A DNA stretch of 64,000 nt from Imbricaverruca yamaguchii (taxonomy: Eukaryota; Arthropoda; Thecostraca; Neoverrucidae), in contig JAOTOL010000432.1 in the NCBI GenBank assembly GCA_034440575.1, positions 1-64,000 on the forward strand, written 5' to 3'. How positions within the stretch are numbered: position 1 is the stretch's first letter; every line of letters starts with the position of its first letter. The notes beneath the pieces were generated by a model, which saw only the letters and a program-made list of their open reading frames with translations, was not told where the DNA came from and searched no databases. A program made the position numbers and the translations under genes. This document shows positions 44,285 through 55,160 of this stretch, piece by piece.

Positions 44285-44700
44285 GAGCAGACCAAGAAAT
44301 GTTGTTGGAAGTCAACTTGCACTCATAAAAGATGATCACTTTAGCCAGAATCTTCAATTTGAACTGCAAAAGGCAAATTATGCAAAATGTATATGCAGTC
44401 AACAACAGACAAAAAATACAAAAATTCCTCTCGTACATTTTGTTCCGTCCTAAAGATAAGTAAATGCTGGAAGTTTCGTTGAAATATCTGTATCCATTCA
44501 AGTGTGATGACAGGTTGAACTTTTTTTTGGAGGTGACCTCACTTGACCTTGACTAATGCATTCACCCTAGATGACTGGACTTAAAAGTTTTGAAACTGCA
44601 TCCCAAATTGATGTGGGAAAAGGTATGCCAAATTTTGGCCCGCTGCTGTGCGCTGTTCGTTCACTGTCCGGGAAAAACCTGAGGGGGGTGAAGACACCCA
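44285..44700 (-). repeat. Dispersed repeat family RB, copy 2
   Basis: Reverse complement of the family at 20,815-21,185: CTTTAGCCAGAATCTTCAAT, TTTTTTTTGGAGGTGACCTC, ACTTGACCTTGACTAATGC, CCAAATTGATGTGGGAAAAG, GGTATGCCAAATTTTGGCCC, CGCTGTTCGTTCACTGTCCG. Non-coding. Confidence 0.75.
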
Positions 44701-45803
44701 AGATGGGACAGATTAATCACCTGGCCATCTCCACCCCACCCACCTCCTTTGAATGTTAAATCTGTGATTCAAGGTGTTTTATGAATTCTCAAATTAGAAT
44801 TCCAATGCAATGTTTATAAAGGTGAATAAGATTATTGACCACTCATTTTCTGTGCAAATGCTTACTTTTCAGGCTGTGAGCAAAATAATAGCAAAATTGT
44901 GCTTTGAGCTTGGTAGGCAGCATAGCATAAATGCAATGTTTAAAAATAAAATTAAAAATACATCAGCACAAAACATAACATAACCTAGCCTCCCTTGGCA
45001 TAAAAAGGGAAACAAATAATTAGAATGCAATTATCAGCAAGATAATGGTGAACAATTATCTTCAGGAAGTGTTCAAAATTAAAGAGAAAACATAACCGAA
45101 CCTAGGATAAGCTGCATTTGAAGCTCTTTCATGAAACTATTTTTTTTTGTGTGCAAAATTCCCCAATTTAAAGAACCTAATCTAACCTAAGCTAACCAAT
45201 CCTAACCAATTTCTTTTCGTTATGGAGGCAAATGTGTAAAAACTTGTATATTTGCCACCTTAAGGCACATTAATATACTTCCAACAAATACAATTATTGG
45301 CCATGCACATCAATCTACAAGTTCTGCCCAACAGCCAATGCCCACCACACCACCATTCAGTACCATAAACGTTATTTTAGAACCATAACCTAGCAGGAGC
45401 GTTCCTTTTTTCAAATTATTGGAGGCATAGCACAGCGTACTCCATAGCGTATCTCCATGTTAAAAGTCCAATTTATTTGGGAGGAAAGCCAACATTTAGA
45501 GGAAATCGCCCCACTCAACTGTATATAGGCCGTATATAAACTAACTGTACAGCACATATGCAGGAAGGACTGGAAGACAGCTACCACAAGCTTCGCTTCC
45601 TCGCATTGCTGTACTGCATTACTCTGGCACTGCATAAACAAGCGGGGACGAGGCCGACACCGCCTAGTCACAGCTACTAAATTCACTGTACTGTGATTTC
45701 CAACGAAAACTATCGACCTCCCTCAAATGTGATGAAGTACATCCTCCACTCAAGCAATAATATCATGTTTTATCCTCAACGGCAAGCCATACAACATGTA
45801 CTA
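44701..45803. other. No gene; contains repeat RC copy 2 (about 44,930-45,275)
   Basis: The RC copy has AACCTAATCTAACCTAAGC, TTATGGAGGCAAATGTGTAA and CACCTTAAGGCAC, like 26,870-27,125. The rest is AT-rich. A 91-codon minus frame at 45,411-45,686 has no known domain. Confidence 0.5.
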
Positions 45804-46690
45804 AAGACATAAAGACATAAAAGATCAGTGCAACTCTGAGCCACAAGGGCCCTTCTTGGTTGCACTCTGTACACTGAACCACCAAATCTGCCAGTTGCCC
45901 ACCAAATCTGCCAATCAGCCCTCCCTGTAATACTGAAAAGCAAGCCCTCTATTCTTATAATGATTGTCTATGCTGTTTTTAAAGATGTTCAATGTTCTGC
46001 TACTGACGATGTTTTCTGGCAGCTGGTTCCAGTGTTCCACTACCCTGTTGGTGAAGAAAGTTTGCCTTAACCTTGTTCTGCTGTGGTTAATTTTAATTTT
46101 GAATTTATGACCTCTAATTGCATCATTTCTGTTAAATTCAAACATTTCCCCAAGGTATCCCCTCTCCAGACCATTGACAAATTTAAAGACCTCGATGAGA
46201 TCTCCTCTCAGCCTTCTATATCTAAGTGAAAACATATTCAATTTCTTCAATCTTTCCTCATATGCCAGGTTGCTTATGCCATTAACCATTTTTGTAGCCC
46301 TCTTTTGTACTCTCTCTAAAAGCCAACAATCTTTTTCATAGCTAGGAGACCAAGCTTGGATGCAGTATTCCAAATGTGGCCTGACGTATGCACAGTAAAG
46401 CTTCCTGATCACTTCCTCACTTCTGTATGATACATTCCTATTTATTGCCCCGAGCATTCTCAGTGCCTCTTCCTGGCTTCCTTGGTCTGTTCTGATGCCC
46501 CCAATTTTTGTGTTTAGAATAACACCTAAATCCTTCTCCTGTTGAGTCACTGATAGCACTTGGCCACCCATCAAGTATGGATCCTTCATATGCTGCTTAC
46601 CTACATGCATGATTTTGCACTTATCAAAGTTAAATTTCATTTGCCATTCTTCGGACCACTTCAGTAGTTCGTCTAAATTCGTCCTTATGC
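45804..46690 (-). pseudogene. CR1-type LINE copy A, C-terminal RT fragment
   Basis: Minus frame with LDELLKWSEEWQMKFNFDKC, MHVGKQHMKDPYLMGGQ, LGVILNTK, YCAYVRPHLEYCIQAWSPSY, VQKRATKMVNGISNLAYEER and RLRGDLIEVFKFVNGLERGY, ending EHWNQLPENIVSSRTLNIFK. This is the thumb/connection part of a CR1 reverse transcriptase. The frame is open to the 3' UTR and the element ends in a (TTATGTCT)n-type tail (45,804-45,820 inverse). It is 5'-truncated near 46,690, as expected for LINE insertions, where it abuts another LINE fragment of opposite orientation. Confidence 0.88.
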
Positions 46691-46722
46691 AAATTATTAC
46701 CTGCATGGATTTCATGTGAGCT

Positions 46723-47640
46723 TTGTTGAGGTCCATACTGACTTGGGGCATCACGGTAGATACAAACTTGCAGTTCCATCAACATGTTGACAGAATAGTG
46801 CAGAAAGCTGGGAGCCTGGCCAGTAACCTGCTATGTTCTATTTTATGCCGATCTCCTGAATTTATGAAAACACTATTCACTACTCATGTCAGGCCACTTT
46901 TGGAGTTTTCATCGTGTGTTTGGAACACAGGCTACATTGGTGATTTAAAACGTATAGAATCGGTACAGAGAAGGTCGACAAGAAACATAGAGGGGATGAA
47001 TGGTCTGGATTATGGAGCCTGATTACGGAAACTATATTTGTACTCGGTTAAAGGTAGACTAATTCGAGCAGACATGATCAAATGCTGGAAAATTTTTCAT
47101 GGCCATTCTGCCATCAAGATCACGAACATGTTTGTGCTGGCACCATCAGTGAACATACATGGCCACTCCTTCAAATTGGCATACAGGCGAGCATCAGTAG
47201 ATTTCAGGAAGATATGTTTAGCCTCAGATGCTGTTCCAACTGGAATTCACTGCCTGAAGATGTGGTTATCCTAACACACCTGGGGACATTTAAAGCAGCA
47301 TTACATGCAAATCTCTGCACATTGTTGTACGAATATATTGAATAGGTTTAACCATGGTAATATACTAATCAAACTTGTAGAGTAGCTTTACTTCTATATA
47401 CTTCATCTTTCTTAGCTTCTATCAGAAATTATTTTCTGAGTAAAACATATTAGCAGATGTAGTGGCTACTCTGTATAGCATACAATTTCTGCCTAGGGTA
47501 CACTTTCCAGTTCCTGTGTCTTGCCCTGTCTATCTGATAACCATACTTTTCTTTAGTCTAGGGGACTGGCGTACCTGCAGATGCGGGTTCCCCTTCATCA
47601 GTCACGGAACTCATCTCTGGGTGAGTGATGCTTGATAATT
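46723..47640 (+). pseudogene. Second LINE lineage (CR1/L2-like), C-terminal RT fragment
   Basis: Plus frames with LTWGITVDTNLQFHQHVDRI, QKAGSLASNLLCSILCRSPE, LFTTHVRPLLEFSSCVWNTG, DLKRIESVQRRSTRNIEGMN, then (after a stop at about 47,020) LYLYSVKGRLIRADMIKCWK, FVLAPSVNIHGHSFKLAYRR and, after a frameshift near 47,240, WNSLPEDVV and FKAALHANL. The motifs differ from those of copies A-E, so this is a separate family. The 3' UTR includes GGCGTACCTGCAGATGCGGG near 47,570. Confidence 0.8.
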
Positions 47641-47689
47641 TGGGGAACCAACCAGGTGAGAGAACCAGGTGAGAGACAACATTCATGGC

Positions 47690-49745
47690 TGATTAATGAA
47701 TATAACATCTGTGGATCAAAGAAATAGACATTGAAGAAACTAAAAAATCTGAACTCTAAGGCATGCCTGGAAGTATGTAGAATAACTAGAAATTTAGTTA
47801 GGTGTGTAGGACATCTAAAAACTGGCTGAAAATAAATTAGCTTGAAGATGTTCAGCAGGCAATGCTAAGTGGTTCATTAGCTTCTACAATCTGAAAGATA
47901 AATAATTTAGTTTAGGGGCACTGGAGATAGATGGTGAAATAATGATTCATGGTTGTGTCCCTAAGCAATAATGGAGACACAACCATGAAATAATGATTCA
48001 TGGTTGTGTCTCCATGATTCATGGTTATGTCCCTAAGAAAGCAATTTTCTTCAGAATGTACTAAGGAGAACTCAAGTGCATTGTATGCCACTGCCAGCTA
48101 TGCTATGCAGGGCAAGAGGTGGGTTGGAAGGTCCTACAATAACTACAGAGCATGTATAAAACTGTTGTAGAAAGTAAAACATGATGCAGCTGCTTGGCTT
48201 CATGATATATGATGTGCTCAAGTTTAGCAGTTCCCCTCAATATTATTATTTTTCTGGTAAACTGACGTAACTGAAAATTGGCAAAATACAAAGGTATGAA
48301 TTTTCAAAAATTGGGAGTATGAAGTGCGAAGGAAGCTACAGGCTGGTCAGTTTCACCTTACCAATGTGTAAGGTACTGGACAAATTGGCCAAGGATTCAG
48401 GTTCAGGTTCATCTATCTTGATAGGCACAACCTTTTAAGGGATACTTTAACATGGGTTTTGGTGTGGGAGATCTCGCTTAGCTACCCGGTAGGCTAGCTA
48501 AGTGAGACCTCCCGGACGAAAACCCATGTTTAAGTATCCCTTGAAAGGTTGTACCGATCAAGATAGATGAGCCTTAACCTGAGCCTGAATTATTGACCAA
48601 TTTTTCTGGATTCAGGTTCAGGTGTATGTAAATACTGGAGTTCATGGAGTATATCAAGCTGGTAGGAGTGGCTAACAGCAGAGATCAATCTAGTAATATT
48701 CAACTAGATTTGGACGACCTAAAAGAGTGGGCTGATCAATGGCAGATGACTTTCAACTATGATAAGTGTAAGGTTATGCATATAGGGTCTGCAGGCGAGA
48801 CATTCAGTTATAAAATGGGAGGGAGGGAACTGGATGTTATTGAAGAGGAAAGGGACCTAGGTGTGTTGGTCTCAAAAGACCTTAAAGCAGAAAAACAATG
48901 TATCTCAGCTAGAAATAGGGCACTCAGAATGCTGGGACTCATAAATAGAAGTGTGAAATATAAGAGCAGGGAAGTCATGAAAAAGCTGTACTTAGCATAT
49001 GTGCGGCCCCACTTGGAGTACTCTGTACAAGCATGGAGCCCCTACCTAGAAAAGGATATAGATATGTTAGAAAGAGTCCAGCGCAAAGCCACTAGACTCG
49101 TCAGTGGATTAAGTAACTTAGAATATGGAGAAAGGCTTAATGCATTAGATATGTACTCACTCAAGTATAGGAGATTAAGGGGAGACATGATTGAAATGTA
49201 CAAAATTGTTAGAGGGCTAGATCAGGTCAATTTGAATGATGCTCTGCAGTTTAGAGTATCCCATAGGGGTCATCAATTCAGGTTAGACAAAATGAGGTGC
49301 AGGACAGTTAAACGACAACAGGTCTTCAGTCAAAGGGTTGTTGACCAATGGGATAGGCTGCCTGCTGATGCAGTGGGGAGTCCCTCATTGAATGTCTTTA
49401 AAAGTAGGGTGGATAAATTTTTTAGACAGGAAAATGTTGTTTTTGAATTCTAACTTGTGATGCATGGGATATTGAGTATTTTCACTAGCTATATAGGGTA
49501 TAACATTATGCTAGTATTATGTTGTACTATATGGGGTGTACCTAGCAGTGGATTTGGCAACTTCCTTTGCGATGTCATACTGATGAGATTGGCTGTGGTG
49601 GCACAGGTGGAGGGATTGCATGGGTTTGGAATTGATAGGTGTGAACATGTACTTTCTAATATCTTCTAGACAGGCTTGACCCAGATGGGCCCTTGTGGCC
49701 CTTATTAAGCCTTAACACTTTATGACTTTATGACTTTATGACTTT
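47690..49745 (+). pseudogene. CR1-type LINE copy B, partial RT and 3' end
   Basis: Faint RT pieces upstream: NAKWFISFYNLKDK (about 47,865-47,910) and SYRLVSFTLPMCKVLDKLAK (about 48,335-48,395). Then comes the palindrome at 48,384-48,611 and a clean 269-codon frame (48,644-49,453) with IKLVGVANSRDQSS, DDLKEWADQWQMTFNYDKCK, LGVLVSKDLKAEKQC, LAYVRPHLEYSVQAWSPYLE and QRVVDQWDRLPADAVGSPSL. The fingers/palm section with the FADD core is missing, probably deleted with the hairpin insertion. The 3' end is a (TTATGACT)n tail at about 49,710-49,755. Short tandem phrases ATGATTCATGGTTGTGTC occur at 47,940-48,020. Confidence 0.82.
48384..48611. repeat. ~220-bp near-perfect palindrome inside CR1 copy B
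   Basis: Arms of about 105 bp. Left: TTGGCCAAGGATTCAGG, TCATCTATCTTGATAGG, AAGGGATACTTTAACATGGG, GCTTAGCTAC; right: the corresponding inverses GTAGGCTAGCTAAG, CCCATGTTTAAGTATCCC, ATCAAGATAGATGA, CCTGAATTATTGACCAA. The unpaired centre is only a few bases around CCGGTAGG. A 16-bp direct repeat GGATTCAGGTTCAGGT is at 48,393-48,408 and 48,608-48,623. Either a small foldback element or a local inverted duplication. Confidence 0.88.
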
Positions 49746-49749
49746 ATGA

Positions 49750-50365
49750 CTTTTATATATCTAGAGAAGTACATAATCAAAACTGGATAGATGCCTTGCA
49801 TTTAGACTTCAGCAAAGCTTTAAATTTAGTTAACACACATATATCACATTTCTAAACTAGAGCAACATGGAATTGGTCACAAAGTTCAATGTTTGATAGA
49901 GGCATGGTTAAGTGGTGGAAAACAAAGGACAGTGTTAATTGTATGTGAATGGAAGGATATTCTGAGTGGAGTGTTACATGGCTATATTCAAAGTCCTTCT
50001 CCTTCTCCCTATCATCTTTGTGAACAACATTAAGGCATGGCTTTGGAGAATTCAAATTCAAATTTATTCAGTCTTACAGTATTCAAATTTCCTGATGACA
50101 TGAAGCTGGTAAGAGTGGCTAACAGTAGTGATCAATCCAGTAATATTCAACTGGACTCACAGAACATCAAAAAGTTGGCTGATCTAGGGCACATGCCTTT
50201 CAATGATGAAGGGTGTTAGGTTATGCATCTGGGGACTGAAAATGACACATTGGATTGCCCAATGGGAGGTTGGAAAGTGGATGTAATTGAAGAGGAAGAA
50301 GATTTAAGTGTGGTAGTTTCAAATGACTGTGCAGCAGGGAAACAATGCACTTCAGCTAGGTGCAT
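49750..50365 (+). pseudogene. CR1-type LINE copy C, decayed RT fragment
   Basis: Blocks HGIGHKVQCLIEAWLSGGKQ, LIVCEWKDILSGVL, FPDDMKLVRVANSSDQSSNI (FADD region, A replaced by P), DLGHMPFNDEGC and MGGWKVDVIEEEEDLSVVVS resemble copy B. Many stops and frameshifts. Boundaries approximate. Confidence 0.7.
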
Positions 50366-51031
50366 GTTACAAAGACGATGTTTTTGACGATGTCATGATA
50401 TGATCTGGGGATTCGTACAATCCTCTGAACAAGTCTGTTCTGGTTGAAGGTTTCCAATGTTCAAAGACTGTTCAGGATATATGTGAAAATGACATGCTTT
50501 GTGGACTGAACATCCTGTATAAAAGAGGAACCTTGAATAATTGGATGCAATTGAGAAATAAAAATAGATGTGTGTCGAGTTAAACAAAAGGGTCAAAGAC
50601 CGTTTCCACTGATGTCTGTCCCTTTGTGTGTCCATTTGTCTGCCTGTGTCTCTTTATCTGTATGTCTGTGTCTATCTGCTTCTGTGTCTCTCTTTTCTCT
50701 GTAGCAGGGACATCACATGCCCAGGTGGTCGCAGGCCACCAGGTAGCTGAGGCTTCCCCTGCTGTGGAGGTGGCTGGGATCTCTCGAGAGGGGAGTGTTA
50801 ACAGTGAACAGAGGGGGTAGTTCTGGTAGGTCACAGGAGGGGAAGTGGCATGAGGTCAGGGGGTGGAGGATTTGGAGACGCGTACCTAAGGAAATGGTCA
50901 GTGAGTGGCAGGTGGCAGGTGGTAGGAGCGAGAGGAAGTCTAGCTGAACGGCCCAGCGGGCAGGCATATTAACATCAAATATGTTCCAGGCATTGGATGA
51001 CTGCCCCTAGGATAGTAGTACTAAGGAGTCA

Positions 51032-51530
51032 GTGCTGGTCCTAGGAGACTCTCGTGTGCAACATTTAGAGCGGGGATTTTGTAAAGGTAGGAGGGACAGG
51101 AGGTGCATCACGAGGCCTGGTGCCAAGGTGAAGGACCTGGTACCTGTAGTGGCACAGGTCACCAGTGATCACCAGTTCAGCACAGTCATAGTGCATGTAG
51201 GGGCAAATAACATAGGTACTTCTTGGAGTGACGTGCTTCTGTGGAAGTACAGGGCCCTTCTGGCCACCCTGAAGGGTACCAATACTCAATAGAGTCACTG
51301 TAACAGCAATTTTGCCTAGGGCTACAGCCTCCCCTGAGTGGAGCTCTAGGGCACTGGCAGCTAACGCCAGGGTAGGAAAGCTCTGCCATGAGCTAGGTTT
51401 TACATTTGTAGACGAGTGGAGCAGGTTTTATGCATCGTGGGACCTCTATCAGAGGGATGGCCTGCACTTCTCTGAGAAGGGGGTCCATGTGTTAGGCAAA
51501 GTGTACGAGCATGTCCTTCAGGGAAACTAG
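51032..51530 (+). pseudogene. CR1 ORF1: SGNH/GDSL esterase-like protein
   Basis: First frame (51,032-51,292): MLVLGDSRVQHLERGF has the catalytic-serine GDS block, then TVIVHVGANNIG (block III). A stop and short frameshift follow, and the second part (to 51,530) has WSSRALAANARVGKLCHELG and YQRDGLHFSEKGVHVLGKVY, where DGLH supplies the Asp-His pair. Esterase-like ORF1 proteins are known in CR1-clade LINEs; their biochemical role is not settled. The break around 51,290 makes this copy inactive. Confidence 0.82.
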
Positions 51531-51725
51531 GAGATGGGGTGGGAGGGATGAAATTGCATTGCCAACTCAGAAATATTCCAATAGTGTTCGCCAAGGCAAT
51601 AGCATCTCAAAGTCTGCAACTAGGGACAGCAGCAGTTCAAGGGGACAGAGTGATAGTTCATCTAGTGATACAAGAACTCCTCAGTATGAAAAAGCCAAGG
51701 TGGTTATTGAGCATTTGTTAAGTGT

Positions 51726-54418
51726 ATGATGTTTAATGCTCAGAGTATCTGTTCCAAATTTGATGAGTTCAAGTGTTATGTTGCTGAGGAGGAACCAGAT
51801 TTTGTTTGCATTACGGAGGCATGGGTCAGTGAAGGGTATTTTGGAGATAACTTACAGGACTATGAGATCCAGGGATACAATATGTTTTCATGCAATAGGG
51901 GTCCAGCAATGAAAGGCGGTGTTGTAATGCTCTATATGAATAGCTTATTCAGTTCTCAAAAAGTAGCAGGTGGGGATAAAAATGTGTCTGTGGAGTCCAT
52001 TTGGCTTGATGTCACTGTGGGAAAAGGCAACAGCAATACTCTTAGGATAGGAGCTTTCTACCTACCAGGAACCCTGCCACATTATCAGCAACTGGAGCTT
52101 GGCAAGGTGATTTGTGAGGAAATCAGTAGAAACTTTAAGAGGAAGTGCCTTATTCTTGGTGACTTTTTAATCTAAAAGGTTATGAAAGTGCTGGTGTTGG
52201 CTCCCATCATGCAAAATGTTTAGGAAATGCCTTGAAGAGGACCTGCTCTTACATCAATTTGTATCGTAACCTACCAGGCATGGTTCATTCTTGGACCTTG
52301 TATTCTCGGATTTAAGTGACTTGGTTCAAGACTTGACTGTAGGCGAAACTCTGGGAAAAAGTGACCATAATATAGTTAGATTCAAGGCACATGTAGGGGA
52401 AATTATCAAGGATAATTTGGTAAAGGTTCCAAATTTTAACAGCAGACTTTGACTCCATGAGAGCGGCTTTAAGTGCCATCAGATGGGAAGAAGAATTTTC
52501 CAATTTAAATGCCTGTGAAATGTGGGAAAAGTTCAAATCTTACCTGAAGGAAGTTCCAGATTAGACATGTCCCCCAAAAGCAAAGACGCAAAAGAAGGGT
52601 AGGAAAGCCAGCATGGCTTACACCAGACTTGATAAAAGCAATTAAGGCTAAGAAAACGGCATTTAGAGTCTTTAAAGAAGCCTAAAATATCGTTAATCTA
52701 AAGGCGTATCGAAAAGCTACCAGCTACACTGTGAAGCAAAAAACCAGAGCAGCAAAGCGAGCAAAAGAACTGCATTTAGCTAGAAACTGTAATGGGGACA
52801 GTAAAAAGTTCTTTAGTAAAAAGTTCTTTAAAGTAAAAAGTTCTTTAGTTTCTACAAGCTGAGTAAAGTTTCTAGCACAATTGGTCCACTGGAAGTAAAC
52901 GGGACTACATTGGGTGAGGACAGTGAGATGGTTGAGGAGCTGAGCAAGCAGTTTAAATCAGTGTTTACATTGGAAGATATGACCAATCTGCCGACCGAAA
53001 GATATGACCAATCTACACCATAGTTCAGTGACATGGGATATGACAAATGATGTTGATTTCATTGATAGTGATGTTGTTTACAATCACATGAGGAAAGTAA
53101 AGCCAAACAAGGCAGCAGGACCTGATGATATTTATGCTAGGGTGTTGCGGGAAACTGAAAAGGAACTGCCATTTCCACTTAGTATAATATTTTGTAGATC
53201 AATTTCACAAAATGAAATTCCAACCGATTGAAAAAGGGCAAATGTAGTTCCTATTTTCAAGAAAGGAGAAAGAGGGAAAGTTGAAAACTATAGGCCAGTA
53301 AGTCTCACATCCCTAGTCTGCAAGGTACCTTGAATCAATTATCAAGGATAGAATAGTTAGGTACCTGAAAGGTAACAGATTGACTCAAGATACTCAACAT
53401 GGGTTTAGAAAAGGACGATCGTGTCCCACAAACCTCCTGGACTTTTTGAACTTCGCCACAGAACAATTTGATCAGGGAAATCAGGTTGATGTAGCATATC
53501 TTGACTTTAGTAAGGCCTTTGACAAAGTACCTCATAAACCGTTAATGATACAGCTTCAGTCCCATGGTATTGCAGGTACCAGCTTAAAATGGATATACTT
53601 GTGGCTTTCAGATAGAGAGCAAAGAGTGGTGCTAAATGGTACAAAGTCATCATGGCAAAATGTTCTTAGTGGAGTCCCCAGGGGTCAGTACTGGGGCCAC
53701 TACTGTTCATTATGTTTGTAAATAACATTGAAAGTGGCCTAAGCAGTAAAGTTTTGAAATTTGCGGATGATTTGAAGGTCTTTAGGGCAATAACAGGTCA
53801 AGATGAGCATATCTCGCTGCAAAAAGACTTAGACGAACTTGTGAAGTGGTCCGAAGAATGTCAAATGAAATTTAATTTTGATAAGTGCAAAATCATGCAT
53901 GTAGGTAAGCAGCATATGAAGGCTCCATACTTGATGGGTGGCCAAGTGCCATCAGTGACTCAACAGGAGAAGGATTTAGGTGTTATTCTAAACACAAAAC
54001 TGTGGGCATCAGAACAGACCAAGGAAGCCAGGAAGAAGGCACTGAGAATGCTCGGGGCAATAAATAGGAATGTATCATACAGAAGTGAGGAAGTGATCAG
54101 GAAGCTTTACTGTGCATACGTCAGGCCACATTTGGAATACTGCATCCAAGCTTGGTCTCCTAGCTATGAAAAAGATTGTTGGCTTTTAGAGAGAGAATAC
54201 AAAAGAGGGCTACAAATATGGTCAATGGCATAAGCAACCTGGCATATGAGGAAAGATGGAAGAAATTGATTATGTTCTCACTTAGATATAGAAGGCTGAG
54301 AGGAGATCTCATCGAGGTCTTTAAATTTCTCCATGGTCTGGATAGGGGATACCTCGGGGAAGTGTTTGAATTGAACAGAAATGATGCAATTAGGGGTCAT
54401 AAATTCAAAATGAACTGA
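51726..54418 (+). pseudogene. CR1 ORF2: endonuclease and reverse transcriptase, multiply broken
   Basis: Apurinic-type endonuclease (51,726-52,400): MFNAQSICSKFDEF, PDFVCITEAWVSEGYF, MKGGVVMLYMN, RIGAFYLPGT, LILGDF (normal GDFN altered by a frameshift) and GKSDHNIVRF. RT: MRKVKPNKAAGPDDIYARVL, VVPIFKKGERGKVENYRPVS, DTQHGFRKGRSCPTNLLDFL, VAYLDFSKAFDKVPHKPL, LSGVPRGQ and KFADDLKVFRAITGQ (catalytic FADD), then the shared C-terminal region to RGHKFKMN at 54,418. Stops or frameshifts near 52,170, 52,440, 52,560, 52,690, 52,850, 53,230, 53,330, 53,690 and 54,200. The enzyme would nick target DNA and copy LINE RNA; this copy cannot. Confidence 0.9.
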
Positions 54419-54420
54419 AA

Positions 54421-54853
54421 TTCTTCTCAGGAGAATTTCGAATCAGTGTTTTATTGCTGGTATCACTATCGGTCGCGGCGGGCGCTGCATGCCACATACG
54501 TGGTAGAGGGCGATGCCAAACCAGTTCAATTCTGATGTCTGCTTCATCATGGACTCAACCTGCACAGGCGACACCAGCATCCTGAGACCCGGGGTGGGCG
54601 TCATTAGTAGCCGGCAGCCGAAGCTAGGAGTGTGGCTAGTTGTGTGAGACGGAGGCTGACTCGAGTTAGTCTGCATGTGCGCATCGGCTGGTTGCGCAAG
54701 AACTCTGATCGGCAGAGCGCAGGGGCGGGCATCTAGACAGGTCCGCCATCATGTCACTAGGCAGCGATAGGATGTCGACCCTCACACTGCCGGCCATGTG
54801 TCACCGTCTCTGCTGTGTGTCGTGTCGTGTCGCTCGGTTCTGCCCTTTGTAAC
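54421..54853. other. No gene recognised
   Basis: Becomes GC-rich after 54,460. A 77-codon minus frame at 54,443-54,676 has no known domain. Confidence 0.45.
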
Positions 54854-55160
54854 CGTGTTTGTTGTTGCCACCGTGACCAGGGGCGGACTGGCGGCGCCTC
54901 CTGTGTTGCCAGTTTTGGCGGCACTGCATTGGTTCCATGCCGCCCGATCCTGCCGTTTTGTTGGCGTGTTTTGCTGCTGCCACTGTGACCACTGACGGGT
55001 TGGCGGCGCTCCCTGTGTCGGCCCGTCCTGGCGACACTTGACTCTGCTGTCGTATCGCCCGGCACCACTGTCCTGTTAGCGTGTTTTGCTGCTGCCGCTG
55101 TGACCAGGGGCAGACAAGATGCGCCCGTCCTCGCGGCACTTGACACTGTTACCGGCTCTG
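54854..55160 (+). repeat. ~113-bp tandem repeat, about 2.7 units
   Basis: Units begin CGTGTTTTGCTGCTGCCRCTGTGACC at 54,854 (variant), 54,965 and 55,080, and continue GGCGGCGC, CTGTGTYGSC, CCTGGCG and ACACTTGAC. The minus-strand frame at 54,757-55,146 and its neighbour, rich in Ala/Arg/Gln, follow from the repeat. Confidence 0.8.

Larger units (their letters stand above)
50600..54420 (+). mobile_element. CR1-type LINE copy D, nearly full length but 3'-truncated
   Basis: 5' region with CT-rich sequence (50,615-50,700), ORF1 with an esterase domain, ORF2 with endonuclease and reverse transcriptase. Homology to copies A and E stops at about 54,417, inside the C-terminal RT region, so the 3' end is missing, which is unusual for a LINE. 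It is inverted relative to copy E (60,215-56,604). Confidence 0.88.
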
